This document shows, piece by piece, positions 1 to 7,452 of a DNA stretch of 64,000 nt (positions are counted from its first letter, which is position 1; every line of letters starts with the position of its first letter). The stretch lies in NCBI RefSeq assembly GCF_024359525.1, contig NZ_JAKZEU010000003.1:62001-126000 (forward strand), read 5' to 3'. The stretch comes from Paracoccus albicereus (lineage in GTDB: Bacteria; Pseudomonadota; Alphaproteobacteria; Rhodobacterales; Rhodobacteraceae). A program made the translations under genes and the position numbers. The notes under the pieces are model-generated. The model ran no database searches, had not been told where the DNA came from, and worked only from the letters and a program-made list of their open reading frames with translations.

Positions 1-161
1 ACCACCGCGACGCATTCGCCGGGCTTGATGTCGAAGGAGATGCCCTTGACCGCGACGACGACGCCGTCGTTGGTCTGGAACTCGACCCGGAGATCCTCGA
101 TCGAGACGAGCGGTTTGTCATCGGCCGTCATGTTCGCGGCCTGCGGTTTTTCGTCCAGCAT
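1..161 (-). CDS. ABC transporter ATP-binding protein (OppD/DppD type), N-terminal fragment
   Basis: The first 53 codons of a gene that continues beyond the left edge. The translation begins MLDEKPQAANMTADDKPLVS and then shows the start of an ABC ATPase domain (a valine-rich first strand, 'VKGISFDIKPGE'), just before the Walker A motif would appear. A purine-rich GGGGACAGGGACG stretch precedes the ATG; a second in-frame ATG eleven codons in is an alternative start. The gene is divergent from the binding-protein/permease genes that begin at 431, so it probably supplies ATP hydrolysis to the same peptide-type importer. Family assignment rests on the strand pattern and on context; the diagnostic Walker and signature motifs are outside the window. 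Confidence 0.8.
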   Translation of the reverse strand, partial: MLDEKPQAANMTADDKPLVSIEDLRVEFQTNDGVVVAVKGISFDIKPGECVAV

Positions 162-243
162 CGTCCCTGTCCCCTTGCACGCCTGCCCACGCTAGCGGCG
201 CTTGGCGGAAAGTCAAAGCGGCGCGCGCGGATAGGTCTTGCGT

Positions 244-264
244 TTCAAACGACCTTGGTTTGAA
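244..264. promoter_or_regulatory. Perfect inverted repeat, candidate operator in divergent promoter region
   Basis: TTCAAAC, seven spacer bases, then GTTTGAA: a perfect 7-bp dyad. It lies in the 269-bp gap between the divergent ATPase gene (start 161) and the first binding-protein gene (start 431). A second pair, CTTGCG at 237-242 and CGCAAG at 277-282, flanks it nearly symmetrically. Position and symmetry suggest a dimeric regulator site controlling both directions. No regulator gene lies next to it in the window, so the binding protein is unknown. Confidence 0.45.
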
Positions 265-430
265 GTCGGTCCATTCCGCAAGGGGGAACGGGCGAACGAC
301 AGACCACGACGAACCGGACGGCGAGACACGCGGAAAAACGCGGCAGCCGGGACCAACGGTTCGGCACGGGCAGGCAAAGATGCGCCAGCCTTGTGCCCCG
401 CGCGGGCAACAGATCCAACAGGAGAACCCG

Positions 431-2137
431 ATGACTTTGAAGACTCTGCTGATGGGGGCCGCCGCCACGATGGCGCTCGCACCCGCCGCGATGGCCGAAC
501 GTGGCGAGGACGGACAGGTGAACATCATCATGTGGCAGGCGCCCTCGACGATGAACGTCTATCTGTCGGGCGGCACCAAGGAGCTGGTCGCCTCGAGCAT
601 GACGCTGGAGCCGCTGGCCTCGTCCGAGCCGGACGGCACGCTGGTGCCGCGCCTGGCCGCCGAAATGCCCTCGATCGACAACGGTGGCATCGCCGAGGAC
701 CTGCGGTCGGTGACATGGAAGCTGAAGGAAGGGATCAAATGGTCCGACGGCAGCGACTTTACCGCCGATGACGTGGTCTTCACCGCCGAGTACTGCATGA
801 ACCCGCAGGGCGGTTGTTCGCAGCTGGCAAAGTTCGAGGGCGTCGAGAGCGTGGAGGCGGTCGATCCGCTGACGGTCAAGATCAACTTCGCCGGCGCCAC
901 GCCCGATCCGTTCGGACCGCTGGTCGGCGCCGCATCGCCGATCCTGCAGAAGGCGCAGTTCGAGAATTGCAGCGGCGAGGCCGCGCCGACCTGCACCGAC
1001 CAGAACTTCAAGCCGATCGGCACCGGTCCGTTCATGGTGACGGATTTCCGCACCAACGACACGATCAGCTTCGAGGCGAACCCCGAATACCGCGAGGCCG
1101 ACAAGCCCGCCTTCGCCACCGCCGTCATCAAGGGCGGCGGCGACGCGGCTGCCGCGGCGCGGTCCGTCCTGGAAACGGGCGAATACGATTACGCCTGGAA
1201 CACCCAGCTTTCGCCCGACGTCATCGCCGGGATGGAATCGGCCGGGCGTGGCAAGGTCGAGGTCGCCTTCGGCAGCCTTGTCGAGCGCCTGCACATCAAC
1301 CTGACCGACCCCTCGTCCTCGCTGCCCGAGGGCGAGCGTTCGACCACGGCGCATCCGCATCCGTTCATGACCGATCCCGCCGTGCGGCAGGCGCTGTCCA
1401 TGGCGATCGACCGCAACGTCCTGACCGAGATCGGCTATGGCCAGGCCGGTCAGCCGACCTGCAACTACGTCCCCGCGCCTGAGGCCTGGGCGTCCGACAA
1501 CACCGATTGCCTGACGCAGGATCTGGAAGGCGCCAAGGCGCTGCTGGAAGAGGCAGGCTGGGTCGCGGGCAGCGACGGCGTGCGGGAAAAGGACGGCGTG
1601 CGGCTGTCGATGGTCTATCAGACCAGCGTCAACGCGGTGCGTCAGGACTTCCAGGCGCTGATCAAGCAATGGTGGGATGAGGTCGGTTTTGAGACCGAAC
1701 TGAAATCCATCGACGCCTCGGTCTTCTTCGGCAGCGATGCGGGTTCGCCCGACACCCTGCAGAAGTTCTACGCCGACGTGCAGATGTACGCCGACAACTT
1801 CGAAGGCACCAACCCCGCGCCGTATCTGGCGAAATGGACCTGCAACAAGGCACCCGGTCCGAACAACCAGTGGCAGGGCGAAAACATCAGCCGTTACTGC
1901 GACGAGGCCTATGACGCGCTGGTCGCCGAGATGGGCAACACCGTCGAGCCCGAGAAGCGCGCCGAAATGGGCCGCCAGATGAACGACATGCTGACCACCA
2001 AGGGCAGCTATGCGATCATCCCGCTGGTCTATCGCGGCACCGCCTCGGCCGTCAGCAGCAGCCTGGGCGGCGTTCAGATGAACGCCTGGGACAGCGAGCT
2101 GTGGAACGTCGCGGACTGGACCCGCAACGACCAGTAA
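431..2137 (+). CDS. ABC transporter substrate-binding protein, family 5 (peptide/opine type), copy 1
   Basis: 568-residue periplasmic solute-binding protein of the DppA/OppA class. It has a typical Sec signal peptide (MTLKTLLMGAAATMALAPAAMA, cleavage before ERGEDG) and family-5 sequence including 'LKEGIKWSDGSDFTADDV' near residue 100 and 'GTGPFMVTDF' near residue 200. The ATG at 431 is preceded by AGGAGA; the open frame upstream is non-coding leader. The next gene (2222) is a paralogue of nearly equal length, followed by two permeases. Substrate cannot be read from sequence: peptides, opines, nickel chelates or glycosides are all handled by this family. It is Cys-containing (several pairs shared with the paralogue), which may stabilise the periplasmic fold. 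Confidence 0.93.
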   Translation: MTLKTLLMGAAATMALAPAAMAERGEDGQVNIIMWQAPSTMNVYLSGGTKELVASSMTLEPLASSEPDGTLVPRLAAEMPSIDNGGIAEDLRSVTWKLKEGIKWSDGSDFTADDVVFTAEYCMNPQGGCSQLAKFEGVESVEAVDPLTVKINFAGATPDPFGPLVGAASPILQKAQFENCSGEAAPTCTDQNFKPIGTGPFMVTDFRTNDTISFEANPEYREADKPAFATAVIKGGGDAAAAARSVLETGEYDYAWNTQLSPDVIAGMESAGRGKVEVAFGSLVERLHINLTDPSSSLPEGERSTTAHPHPFMTDPAVRQALSMAIDRNVLTEIGYGQAGQPTCNYVPAPEAWASDNTDCLTQDLEGAKALLEEAGWVAGSDGVREKDGVRLSMVYQTSVNAVRQDFQALIKQWWDEVGFETELKSIDASVFFGSDAGSPDTLQKFYADVQMYADNFEGTNPAPYLAKWTCNKAPGPNNQWQGENISRYCDEAYDALVAEMGNTVEPEKRAEMGRQMNDMLTTKGSYAIIPLVYRGTASAVSSSLGGVQMNAWDSELWNVADWTRNDQ

Positions 2138-2147
2138 TCGATCCGGG

Positions 2148-2174
2148 TCGGCCCGTGGCATGTTCGCGGGCCGA
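2148..2174 (+). other. Intercistronic RNA hairpin after binding-protein gene 1
   Basis: TCGGCCCGTG pairs with CGCGGGCCGA (ten pairs including one U.G), loop of seven. It begins 11 bases after the stop codon at 2137 and has no following T-tract. Likely role: 3'-end protection or partial termination raising the amount of binding protein. Confidence 0.5.
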
Positions 2175-2221
2175 TCCCACCGCCCCCTGAAGGGCAGAAT
2201 GAGCAGAACCGGGAGGACACG

Positions 2222-3934
2222 ATGATCTGCAAGAAAAAGACGCTTCTGACGGCCACCGCGCTTGGCGCGATGACGCTGGCGACCAGTGCCATGGCCGAAC
2301 GCGGCACCGACGGCCAGTTGAACCTGCTTCTGTGGCAGGCACCGTCCACGCTGAACGTCTATCTGTCCACCGGGACCAAGGACATGCTGGCGTCCTCGCT
2401 GATCCTGGAGCCCTTGGCGGCCTTTGCACCGGACGGCGAGATCGTCCCGCGGCTGGCGGCCGAGATCCCCAGCATGGAGAATGGCGGCATCTCCGAGGAC
2501 ATGACCCAGATCACGTGGAAGCTGAAGGAAGGGCTGAAATGGTCCGACGGCAGCGACGTAACCGCCGAGGACGTCAAGTTCACCGCCGATTACTGCATGA
2601 GCGAGGAAGGCGGCTGTTCGCAGGCCGCGAAATTCGACGCCATCGCCTCGGTCGAGGTGGTGGACCCGCTGACGGTGACGATCACCTTCGACAGCCCGCG
2701 CCCTTACCCGTTCCAGGCCTTCGTCGGAAGCCAGGCTCCGATCCTGCAGAAAGCGCAGTTCGAGAATTGTCTGGGCGCCGCTGCGGCGACCTGCACCGAG
2801 GCGAACTTTGGCCCGATCGGCACCGGGCCGTTCATGGTCACGGATTTCCGCACCAATGACGTCGCCAGCTTCGAGGTGAACCCCGAATACCGCGAGGCCG
2901 ACAAGCCAGCCTTCGCCAATGTGAACCTGAAGGGTGGCGGCGATTCCGCTGCGGCCGCGCGCGCGGTTCTGGAAACCGGCGAATACGACTATGCGTGGAA
3001 CATCCAGATCTCGCCCGAGACGCTGAACCAGATGCTGGCCGCCGGGATGGGCAAGCTGGAAGTCGAGTTCGGCGCGACGACCGAACATCTGAAGATGAAC
3101 ATGACCGACCCCTCGCCCGACCTGCCCGAGGGCGAGCGGTCGACGGTGGCCCATCCGCATCCGATCCTGAGCGACGAGAATGTGCGACGGGCGCTGTCGA
3201 TGGCGATCGACCGCAACATCCTGAACGAGATCGGCTATGGCGAAACCGGCGCGGCGACCTGCAACATGGTCAACGGCCCCGCGGAATTCGCGGCCGACAA
3301 CACCGATTGCCTGACGCAGGACATCGAGGGCGCCAAGGCGCTGCTGGAGGAGGCCGGCTGGACCGACGAGGACGGAGACGGCATCCGCGAGAAGGACGGC
3401 CGCAAGCTGTCGCTGCTGTTCCAGACCAGCGTCAACGCGGTGCGCCAGGACTTCCAGGCGCTGATCAAGCAATGGTGGCAGGAGATCGGCGTCCAGACAG
3501 AGTTGAAGACCGTCGATGCCAGCGTCTTCTTCGGGTCGGACCCGAATTCGCCCGACACGCTGGTCAAGTTCTATGCCGATGTCGAGATGTACACCGACGT
3601 CTATGACGGCACCGATCCCGGCACGTTCCTGGCCGAACATGCCTGCGATGCCATCCCGAGCCCTGAAAACCAGTGGCAGGGCGAGAACGCGGCACGGTTC
3701 TGCTTCGAGGAATATGACGCCATGGTCGAGCAGATGTCGCAGACCTCTGGCACCGAGGCACGGGCGGCGCTGGCCCAGGAGATGGACCTGATGCTGACGC
3801 GCGACACGATGGTCCTGCAGCCGCTGATTTCGCGCGGGCGGGTCTCGGTCAGCTCGAACGCGCTGGCGGGCGTGCAGATGAACCCGTGGGACAGCGAATT
3901 CTGGAACGTGGCGGACTGGTCGCGGGCCGAGTAA
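2222..3934 (+). CDS. ABC transporter substrate-binding protein, family 5, copy 2
   Basis: 570-residue paralogue of the preceding gene, with its own signal peptide (MICKKKTLLTATALGAMTLATSAMA, cleavage before ERGTDG). Alignment by eye runs end to end. A 57-base block (1619-1675 versus 3422-3478) differs at only one position, and both copies share 'TDFRTND', 'NPEYREADKP' and 'FQALIKQWW'. GGGAGGA lies upstream of the ATG. The two copies differ most in the middle and near the C-terminus ('APYLAKWTCNKAPG' against 'GTFLAEHACDAIPS'), where ligand contacts may differ. Followed by a hairpin and then the permease genes, so both binding proteins probably dock on the same membrane complex. Confidence 0.93.
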   Translation: MICKKKTLLTATALGAMTLATSAMAERGTDGQLNLLLWQAPSTLNVYLSTGTKDMLASSLILEPLAAFAPDGEIVPRLAAEIPSMENGGISEDMTQITWKLKEGLKWSDGSDVTAEDVKFTADYCMSEEGGCSQAAKFDAIASVEVVDPLTVTITFDSPRPYPFQAFVGSQAPILQKAQFENCLGAAAATCTEANFGPIGTGPFMVTDFRTNDVASFEVNPEYREADKPAFANVNLKGGGDSAAAARAVLETGEYDYAWNIQISPETLNQMLAAGMGKLEVEFGATTEHLKMNMTDPSPDLPEGERSTVAHPHPILSDENVRRALSMAIDRNILNEIGYGETGAATCNMVNGPAEFAADNTDCLTQDIEGAKALLEEAGWTDEDGDGIREKDGRKLSLLFQTSVNAVRQDFQALIKQWWQEIGVQTELKTVDASVFFGSDPNSPDTLVKFYADVEMYTDVYDGTDPGTFLAEHACDAIPSPENQWQGENAARFCFEEYDAMVEQMSQTSGTEARAALAQEMDLMLTRDTMVLQPLISRGRVSVSSNALAGVQMNPWDSEFWNVADWSRAE

Positions 3935-3942
3935 GACGAGAC

Positions 3943-3974
3943 CGGCCCGCGGACACTGAACGAGCCGCGGGCCG
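3943..3974 (+). other. Intercistronic RNA hairpin after binding-protein gene 2
   Basis: CGGCCCGCGG and CCGCGGGCCG form a perfect 10-bp stem with a 12-base loop. It starts nine bases after the stop codon at 3934 and lies upstream of the permease genes. No T-tract follows, so it is more likely a stabiliser or attenuator than a full terminator. Confidence 0.55.
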
Positions 3975-3999
3975 AACCATAACAAGGGGGAACGGGCGC

Positions 4000-4062
4000 A
4001 TGAGACAGACGCCGACGATCGCGGGTCGACCCGCCAGCGCATGGGGTGAGCCGCCATGCTGA
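4000..4062 (+). CDS. Possible 20-residue leader ORF overlapping the permease start
   Basis: An ATG preceded by AGGGGG at nine bases' spacing opens a 20-codon frame (MRQTPTIAGRPASAWGEPPC) whose TGA at 4060-4062 lies just past the ATG of the permease gene at 4056. This geometry would translationally couple a leader peptide to the permease. The purine block belongs to a 16-base repeat also found at 279-294. Too short to be convincing by composition; it could equally be untranslated leader. Confidence 0.25.
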   Translation: MRQTPTIAGRPASAWGEPPC

Positions 4063-5063
4063 CCTTCGTGATCCGACGCCTTCTGCTGGCGATCCCGACG
4101 CTGCTCTTCATCTCGCTGGTGATTTTCCTGCTGCTGGAATTGTCGCCCGGTGATCCGCTGGGCGACGTGCCGCTGACCGTGCCCCCCGAGGTGAAAGAGC
4201 GGATGCGCGAGGCGCTTGGCCTTGGCCGACCCTGGCCGGTTCGCTACGTGCTGTGGCTGAAGCAGTTCTTCTATGTCGAGCCGCTCTACTGGATCGACGG
4301 AATCTTCCGCACCGATTTCTCGCAAGGAATGCAGCGGATCATCAGCTTCCAGTCGCGCAGCCCGGTCTTCGACGTGATCGCGCAGCGGGTGCCGCAGACG
4401 CTGACCGTCGTCGGCATGTCCTACCTCATTGGCGTGATGATCGCGATTCCGATCGGCATCATCTCGGCCTACAAGCAGTATTCCTGGTTCGACCAGCTTG
4501 GCACCTTCGTCAGCATGGTCGGCTTTTCCATGCCCACCTTCTTCACCGGCGTCGTGCTGATCATCATCTTCGGGGTGAAGCTGCAGTGGTTCCCCTCGAT
4601 CTACGACACCACGCATCAGGTGACGGACTGGGACAGCTTCCTCGTGCAGGTCCGCCAGATGGTGATGCCGGTGACCGTGCTGGCGCTGTACAACGCGGCG
4701 CAGATCAGCCGGTTCATGCGCGCCTCGATGCTGGACAATCTGGGGCAGGATTACGTGCGCACCGCGCGGGCGAAGGGCCTGGGCGAGCGGACGGTGGTCA
4801 TGAAGCACGTCCTGCGCAACAGCCTGATCCCGGTCGTGACCGTCATCGCGCTTGGCCTGCCGGCGGTGTTCGGCGGCGCCATCATCACCGAGCAGGTGTT
4901 CAAGGTGAACGGCCTTGGCCAGCTGCTGATCAGCGCCATCCACGCCAACGACATCCCGATGGTGCTGACACTGACCTTCATCTTCGCGATCCTGATCGTC
5001 ATCTTCACCCTGATCGCGGATATCCTTTACGGCATCCTCGACCCGAGGATCCGCTATGACTGA
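4056..5063 (+). CDS. ABC transporter permease, DppB/OppB type
   Basis: 335-residue inner-membrane permease of the peptide/nickel class. The N-terminal membrane helix (MLTFVIRRLLLAIPTLLFIS) and the following 'LLLELSPGDPLG' are typical of DppB-type subunits. An EAA-like loop appears around 'YVRTARAKGLGERTVVMKH', the contact site for the ATPase. The C-terminus ('ILDPRIRYD') is typical for the family. It overlaps the next permease by eight bases, showing tight translational coupling. It forms the heterodimeric channel with the next gene product, fed by the two binding proteins upstream. Confidence 0.95.
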   Translation: MLTFVIRRLLLAIPTLLFISLVIFLLLELSPGDPLGDVPLTVPPEVKERMREALGLGRPWPVRYVLWLKQFFYVEPLYWIDGIFRTDFSQGMQRIISFQSRSPVFDVIAQRVPQTLTVVGMSYLIGVMIAIPIGIISAYKQYSWFDQLGTFVSMVGFSMPTFFTGVVLIIIFGVKLQWFPSIYDTTHQVTDWDSFLVQVRQMVMPVTVLALYNAAQISRFMRASMLDNLGQDYVRTARAKGLGERTVVMKHVLRNSLIPVVTVIALGLPAVFGGAIITEQVFKVNGLGQLLISAIHANDIPMVLTLTFIFAILIVIFTLIADILYGILDPRIRYD

Positions 5064-6051
5064 GACCGAACGCCAGCAGCGGCTGGACCGCGAGGAACTG
5101 GTCGCCGAGACCGCCGGCCCCGCCCCCGTCAGCACCGAGCTGCCGCCCGACGATCCGGTCCATGCCGGCGAGGAAACCCGCAGCCAGTGGCGCGACGTGT
5201 GGCGTCAGTTCCGCAGCCATACCGGCGCCATGGTGGCCCTGGTGCTGTTCATCGGTGTGATCCTGTTCGTCACCATCGGTCCCTACATCTGGACCGCCGA
5301 TCCGGCCTATGTGGACATTCTTGCCCGCAACACCGGCTTTACCGCCGAGCATCCGCTGGGCACCGACCAGTTGGGCCGCGACATGCTGGCGCGGCTGATG
5401 GTGGGTGGCCGGGTCTCGATCGCGGTGGGGCTGACGGCGATGATCCTCGCGATCACGCTGGGCAGCCTGATCGGGGTCCTGTCGGGCTATTTCCGGCGGC
5501 TTGACGCGCCGTTGATGCGTCTGACGGAACTGTTCCTGGCCCTGCCGTTGCTTCCGCTGCTGCTGTTGATGGTCACGCTGTTCCGCGAGCCGTTGTCGCA
5601 GGCCTTCGGACCGGCGATGGGGATCTTCCTGCTGATCGTCAGCGCGATCGGCGCGACGAGCTGGATGCAGTCGGCACGGATCGTGCGCGGCGACGTGCTG
5701 GGCCTGAAGGAGCGCGAGTTCATTCTGGCGGCGAAATCCATCGGGACGCCCGCCCCGCGCATGATCCTGCGCCACATCCTGCCCAACGTGCTGTCGCCGA
5801 TCATGGTCGCGGCCACGCTGGGCATCGCCACCGCGATCATCACCGAAAGCGCGCTGAGCTTCCTCGGCCTCGGCTTCCCACCGGATTTCCCGACCTGGGG
5901 CCGGCTTCTGTATGACGCGGTCGATCAGATGCAGATGTATCCGACGCGGGTGATCCTTCCCGGCCTTCTGATCTCGCTGACGGTGCTCTGCGTTAACTAT
6001 ATCGGCGACGGCCTGCGCGACGCGATGGACCCGCGGATCCGGGGGCGTTGA
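5056..6051 (+). CDS. ABC transporter permease, DppC/OppC type
   Basis: 331-residue second permease. A hydrophilic N-terminal stretch of about 55 residues precedes the first membrane helix (near 'TGAMVALVLFIGVILFVTIG'). 'HPLGTDQLGRDMLARLMVGGR' near residue 95 is the classic DppC-type motif, and 'REFILAAKSIGTP' contains the ATPase-contact loop. The start ATG lies inside the end of the upstream permease gene (overlap of eight bases), and its stop overlaps the TTG start of the following MFS gene. Together with the upstream permease it forms the translocation pore. Confidence 0.95.
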   Translation: MTETERQQRLDREELVAETAGPAPVSTELPPDDPVHAGEETRSQWRDVWRQFRSHTGAMVALVLFIGVILFVTIGPYIWTADPAYVDILARNTGFTAEHPLGTDQLGRDMLARLMVGGRVSIAVGLTAMILAITLGSLIGVLSGYFRRLDAPLMRLTELFLALPLLPLLLLMVTLFREPLSQAFGPAMGIFLLIVSAIGATSWMQSARIVRGDVLGLKEREFILAAKSIGTPAPRMILRHILPNVLSPIMVAATLGIATAIITESALSFLGLGFPPDFPTWGRLLYDAVDQMQMYPTRVILPGLLISLTVLCVNYIGDGLRDAMDPRIRGR

Positions 6052-7286
6052 GCCAAGGCGCCGGTGCAGCCCCGGCCCCTGCAACGGGCCGCTGGCGCGC
6101 GCTGGCGCTGATCTGCGGCGCGGTCGTCCTGTCGATGACGCCGTGGTTCTCGGCCACGGCGATCCTGCCCGAACTGACCGCGCGCTGGCATCTGGACGAG
6201 GCCGCCGCAAGCTGGCTGACCATCGCGGTGCAGTTGGGCTTCGTCACCGGCGCCCTGGGGCTGACGATCACCGGTCTGGCGGATCGCGTCCGGATGCAAC
6301 GACTGATCGGCATGGCGGCGGCGCTGGCAGCCGCTGCGAACCTGATCCTGCTGGTCGCCCCCGGTCCCGCCACCGCCATCGCCAGCCGGCTGCTGACGGG
6401 CGCGGCGCTCGCGGGGGTCTATCCGCCCGCGATGAAGCTGGTCACGACATGGTTCGTCGCCGGGCGCGGGCTGGCGCTTGGCTTCGTCATCGGCGCGCTG
6501 ACGTTGGGTTCAGCCTTTCCGCATCTGATCCGCGCAGCCAGCGCGGGCTTCGACTGGCGGATCGTCGTGATCGCGACCTCGGGCTTTGCCGCGCTGTCGG
6601 CGCTGCTGCTGGGCGCTGTCGCGCGCGAAGGCCCCCATGGCTACGCGCAAACGACGTTTCGTCTGGGCGACCTGCGCCGGATCGTTCTGAACAAGCCGCT
6701 GATGCTGGCCAATACCGGCTATTTCGGCCACATGTGGGAGCTTTACGCCATGTGGGGCTGGTTCCTCGCTTTCCTGTCGGGCGCGCTGGCGCTGTCGGGA
6801 ACAGGCAGCCCTGTCCTGACCTCGGCCGCGACCTTCGCGGTGATCGCGGCGGGCGCGATCGGCTGCGTCGCCGGTGGCTGGATGGCCGACCGCATCGGCC
6901 GCACCGCAACGACGGCGCTGATGATGGGCATCTCGGGCGGGTGCGCGGCAATGATCGGCTTCGTCTATGCCGGCCCGCTATGGTTACTGTTGATCGTCGC
7001 GCTGGTCTGGGGCGTGACGATTGTGGCGGATTCAGCGCAGTTTTCGGCCATGGTGACCGAACTTGCCGACCGCAGCCTGGTCGGCACGGCGCTGGCCTTT
7101 CAGATGGGCGTGGGCTTCGGGCTGACCATCATCAGCCTGCGCTTGATGCCCAGCGTGGCGGGCTGGCTCGGCAGCTGGCAATGGGCTTTTCTGGTTCTCG
7201 TCCCCGGCCCCGCCATCGGGACTGCGGCGATGCTCGCCCTGCGTCGCCTGCCAGAGGCAAACCGTATCGGAGGCGGGCGGCGCTAA
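6048..7286 (+). CDS. MFS transporter, coupled to the peptide-type ABC operon
   Basis: 412-residue polytopic membrane protein with about 12 predicted helices and an N-terminal domain typical of the major facilitator superfamily ('MTPWFSATAILPELTARWHL', 'ADRVRMQRLIG' as the loop 2-3 motif region). The reading frame starts at a TTG that overlaps the TGA of the upstream permease (TTGA), preceded by GGGGGCG; the next in-frame ATG (residue 31) lies inside the first helix, so TTG is preferred. Co-expression with the ABC importer suggests it moves a related or derived compound, but direction and substrate are not evident. Confidence 0.88.
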   Translation: MSQGAGAAPAPATGRWRALALICGAVVLSMTPWFSATAILPELTARWHLDEAAASWLTIAVQLGFVTGALGLTITGLADRVRMQRLIGMAAALAAAANLILLVAPGPATAIASRLLTGAALAGVYPPAMKLVTTWFVAGRGLALGFVIGALTLGSAFPHLIRAASAGFDWRIVVIATSGFAALSALLLGAVAREGPHGYAQTTFRLGDLRRIVLNKPLMLANTGYFGHMWELYAMWGWFLAFLSGALALSGTGSPVLTSAATFAVIAAGAIGCVAGGWMADRIGRTATTALMMGISGGCAAMIGFVYAGPLWLLLIVALVWGVTIVADSAQFSAMVTELADRSLVGTALAFQMGVGFGLTIISLRLMPSVAGWLGSWQWAFLVLVPGPAIGTAAMLALRRLPEANRIGGGRR

Positions 7287-7357
7287 GGCGCTGATCAGCC
7301 TGCGTTCAGCCACTTTCCGATCACACCAATCGGGCGCGATTAAATCGCCGCCGGGTC

Positions 7358-7384
7358 GGAAACATTTTTCGCAATCACAAGTTT
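7358..7384 (+). promoter_or_regulatory. Weak EcfG-like (general stress) promoter candidate
   Basis: GGAAAC, 17 bases, then GTTT resembles the alphaproteobacterial EcfG/SigT promoter (GGAAC, 16-19 bases, cGTT). One extra A and the missing C before GTT weaken the match. It lies about 70 bases upstream of the start codon at 7453. Confidence 0.3.
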
Positions 7385-7452
7385 AACAAAGGTGGGTCTT
7401 CGACCCGATCAGACAGACGGGGCGAAGGTCCCGAAACGAAAGGAGCTTCAGC

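Noticed and set aside
245..4111. A 1288-codon open frame antisense to the two binding-protein genes
   Set aside because: It is a mirror of high-GC codon bias: both plus-strand genes have signal peptides, ribosome-binding sites and family motifs, and the antisense product is Arg/Gly/His-rich without any recognisable domain.
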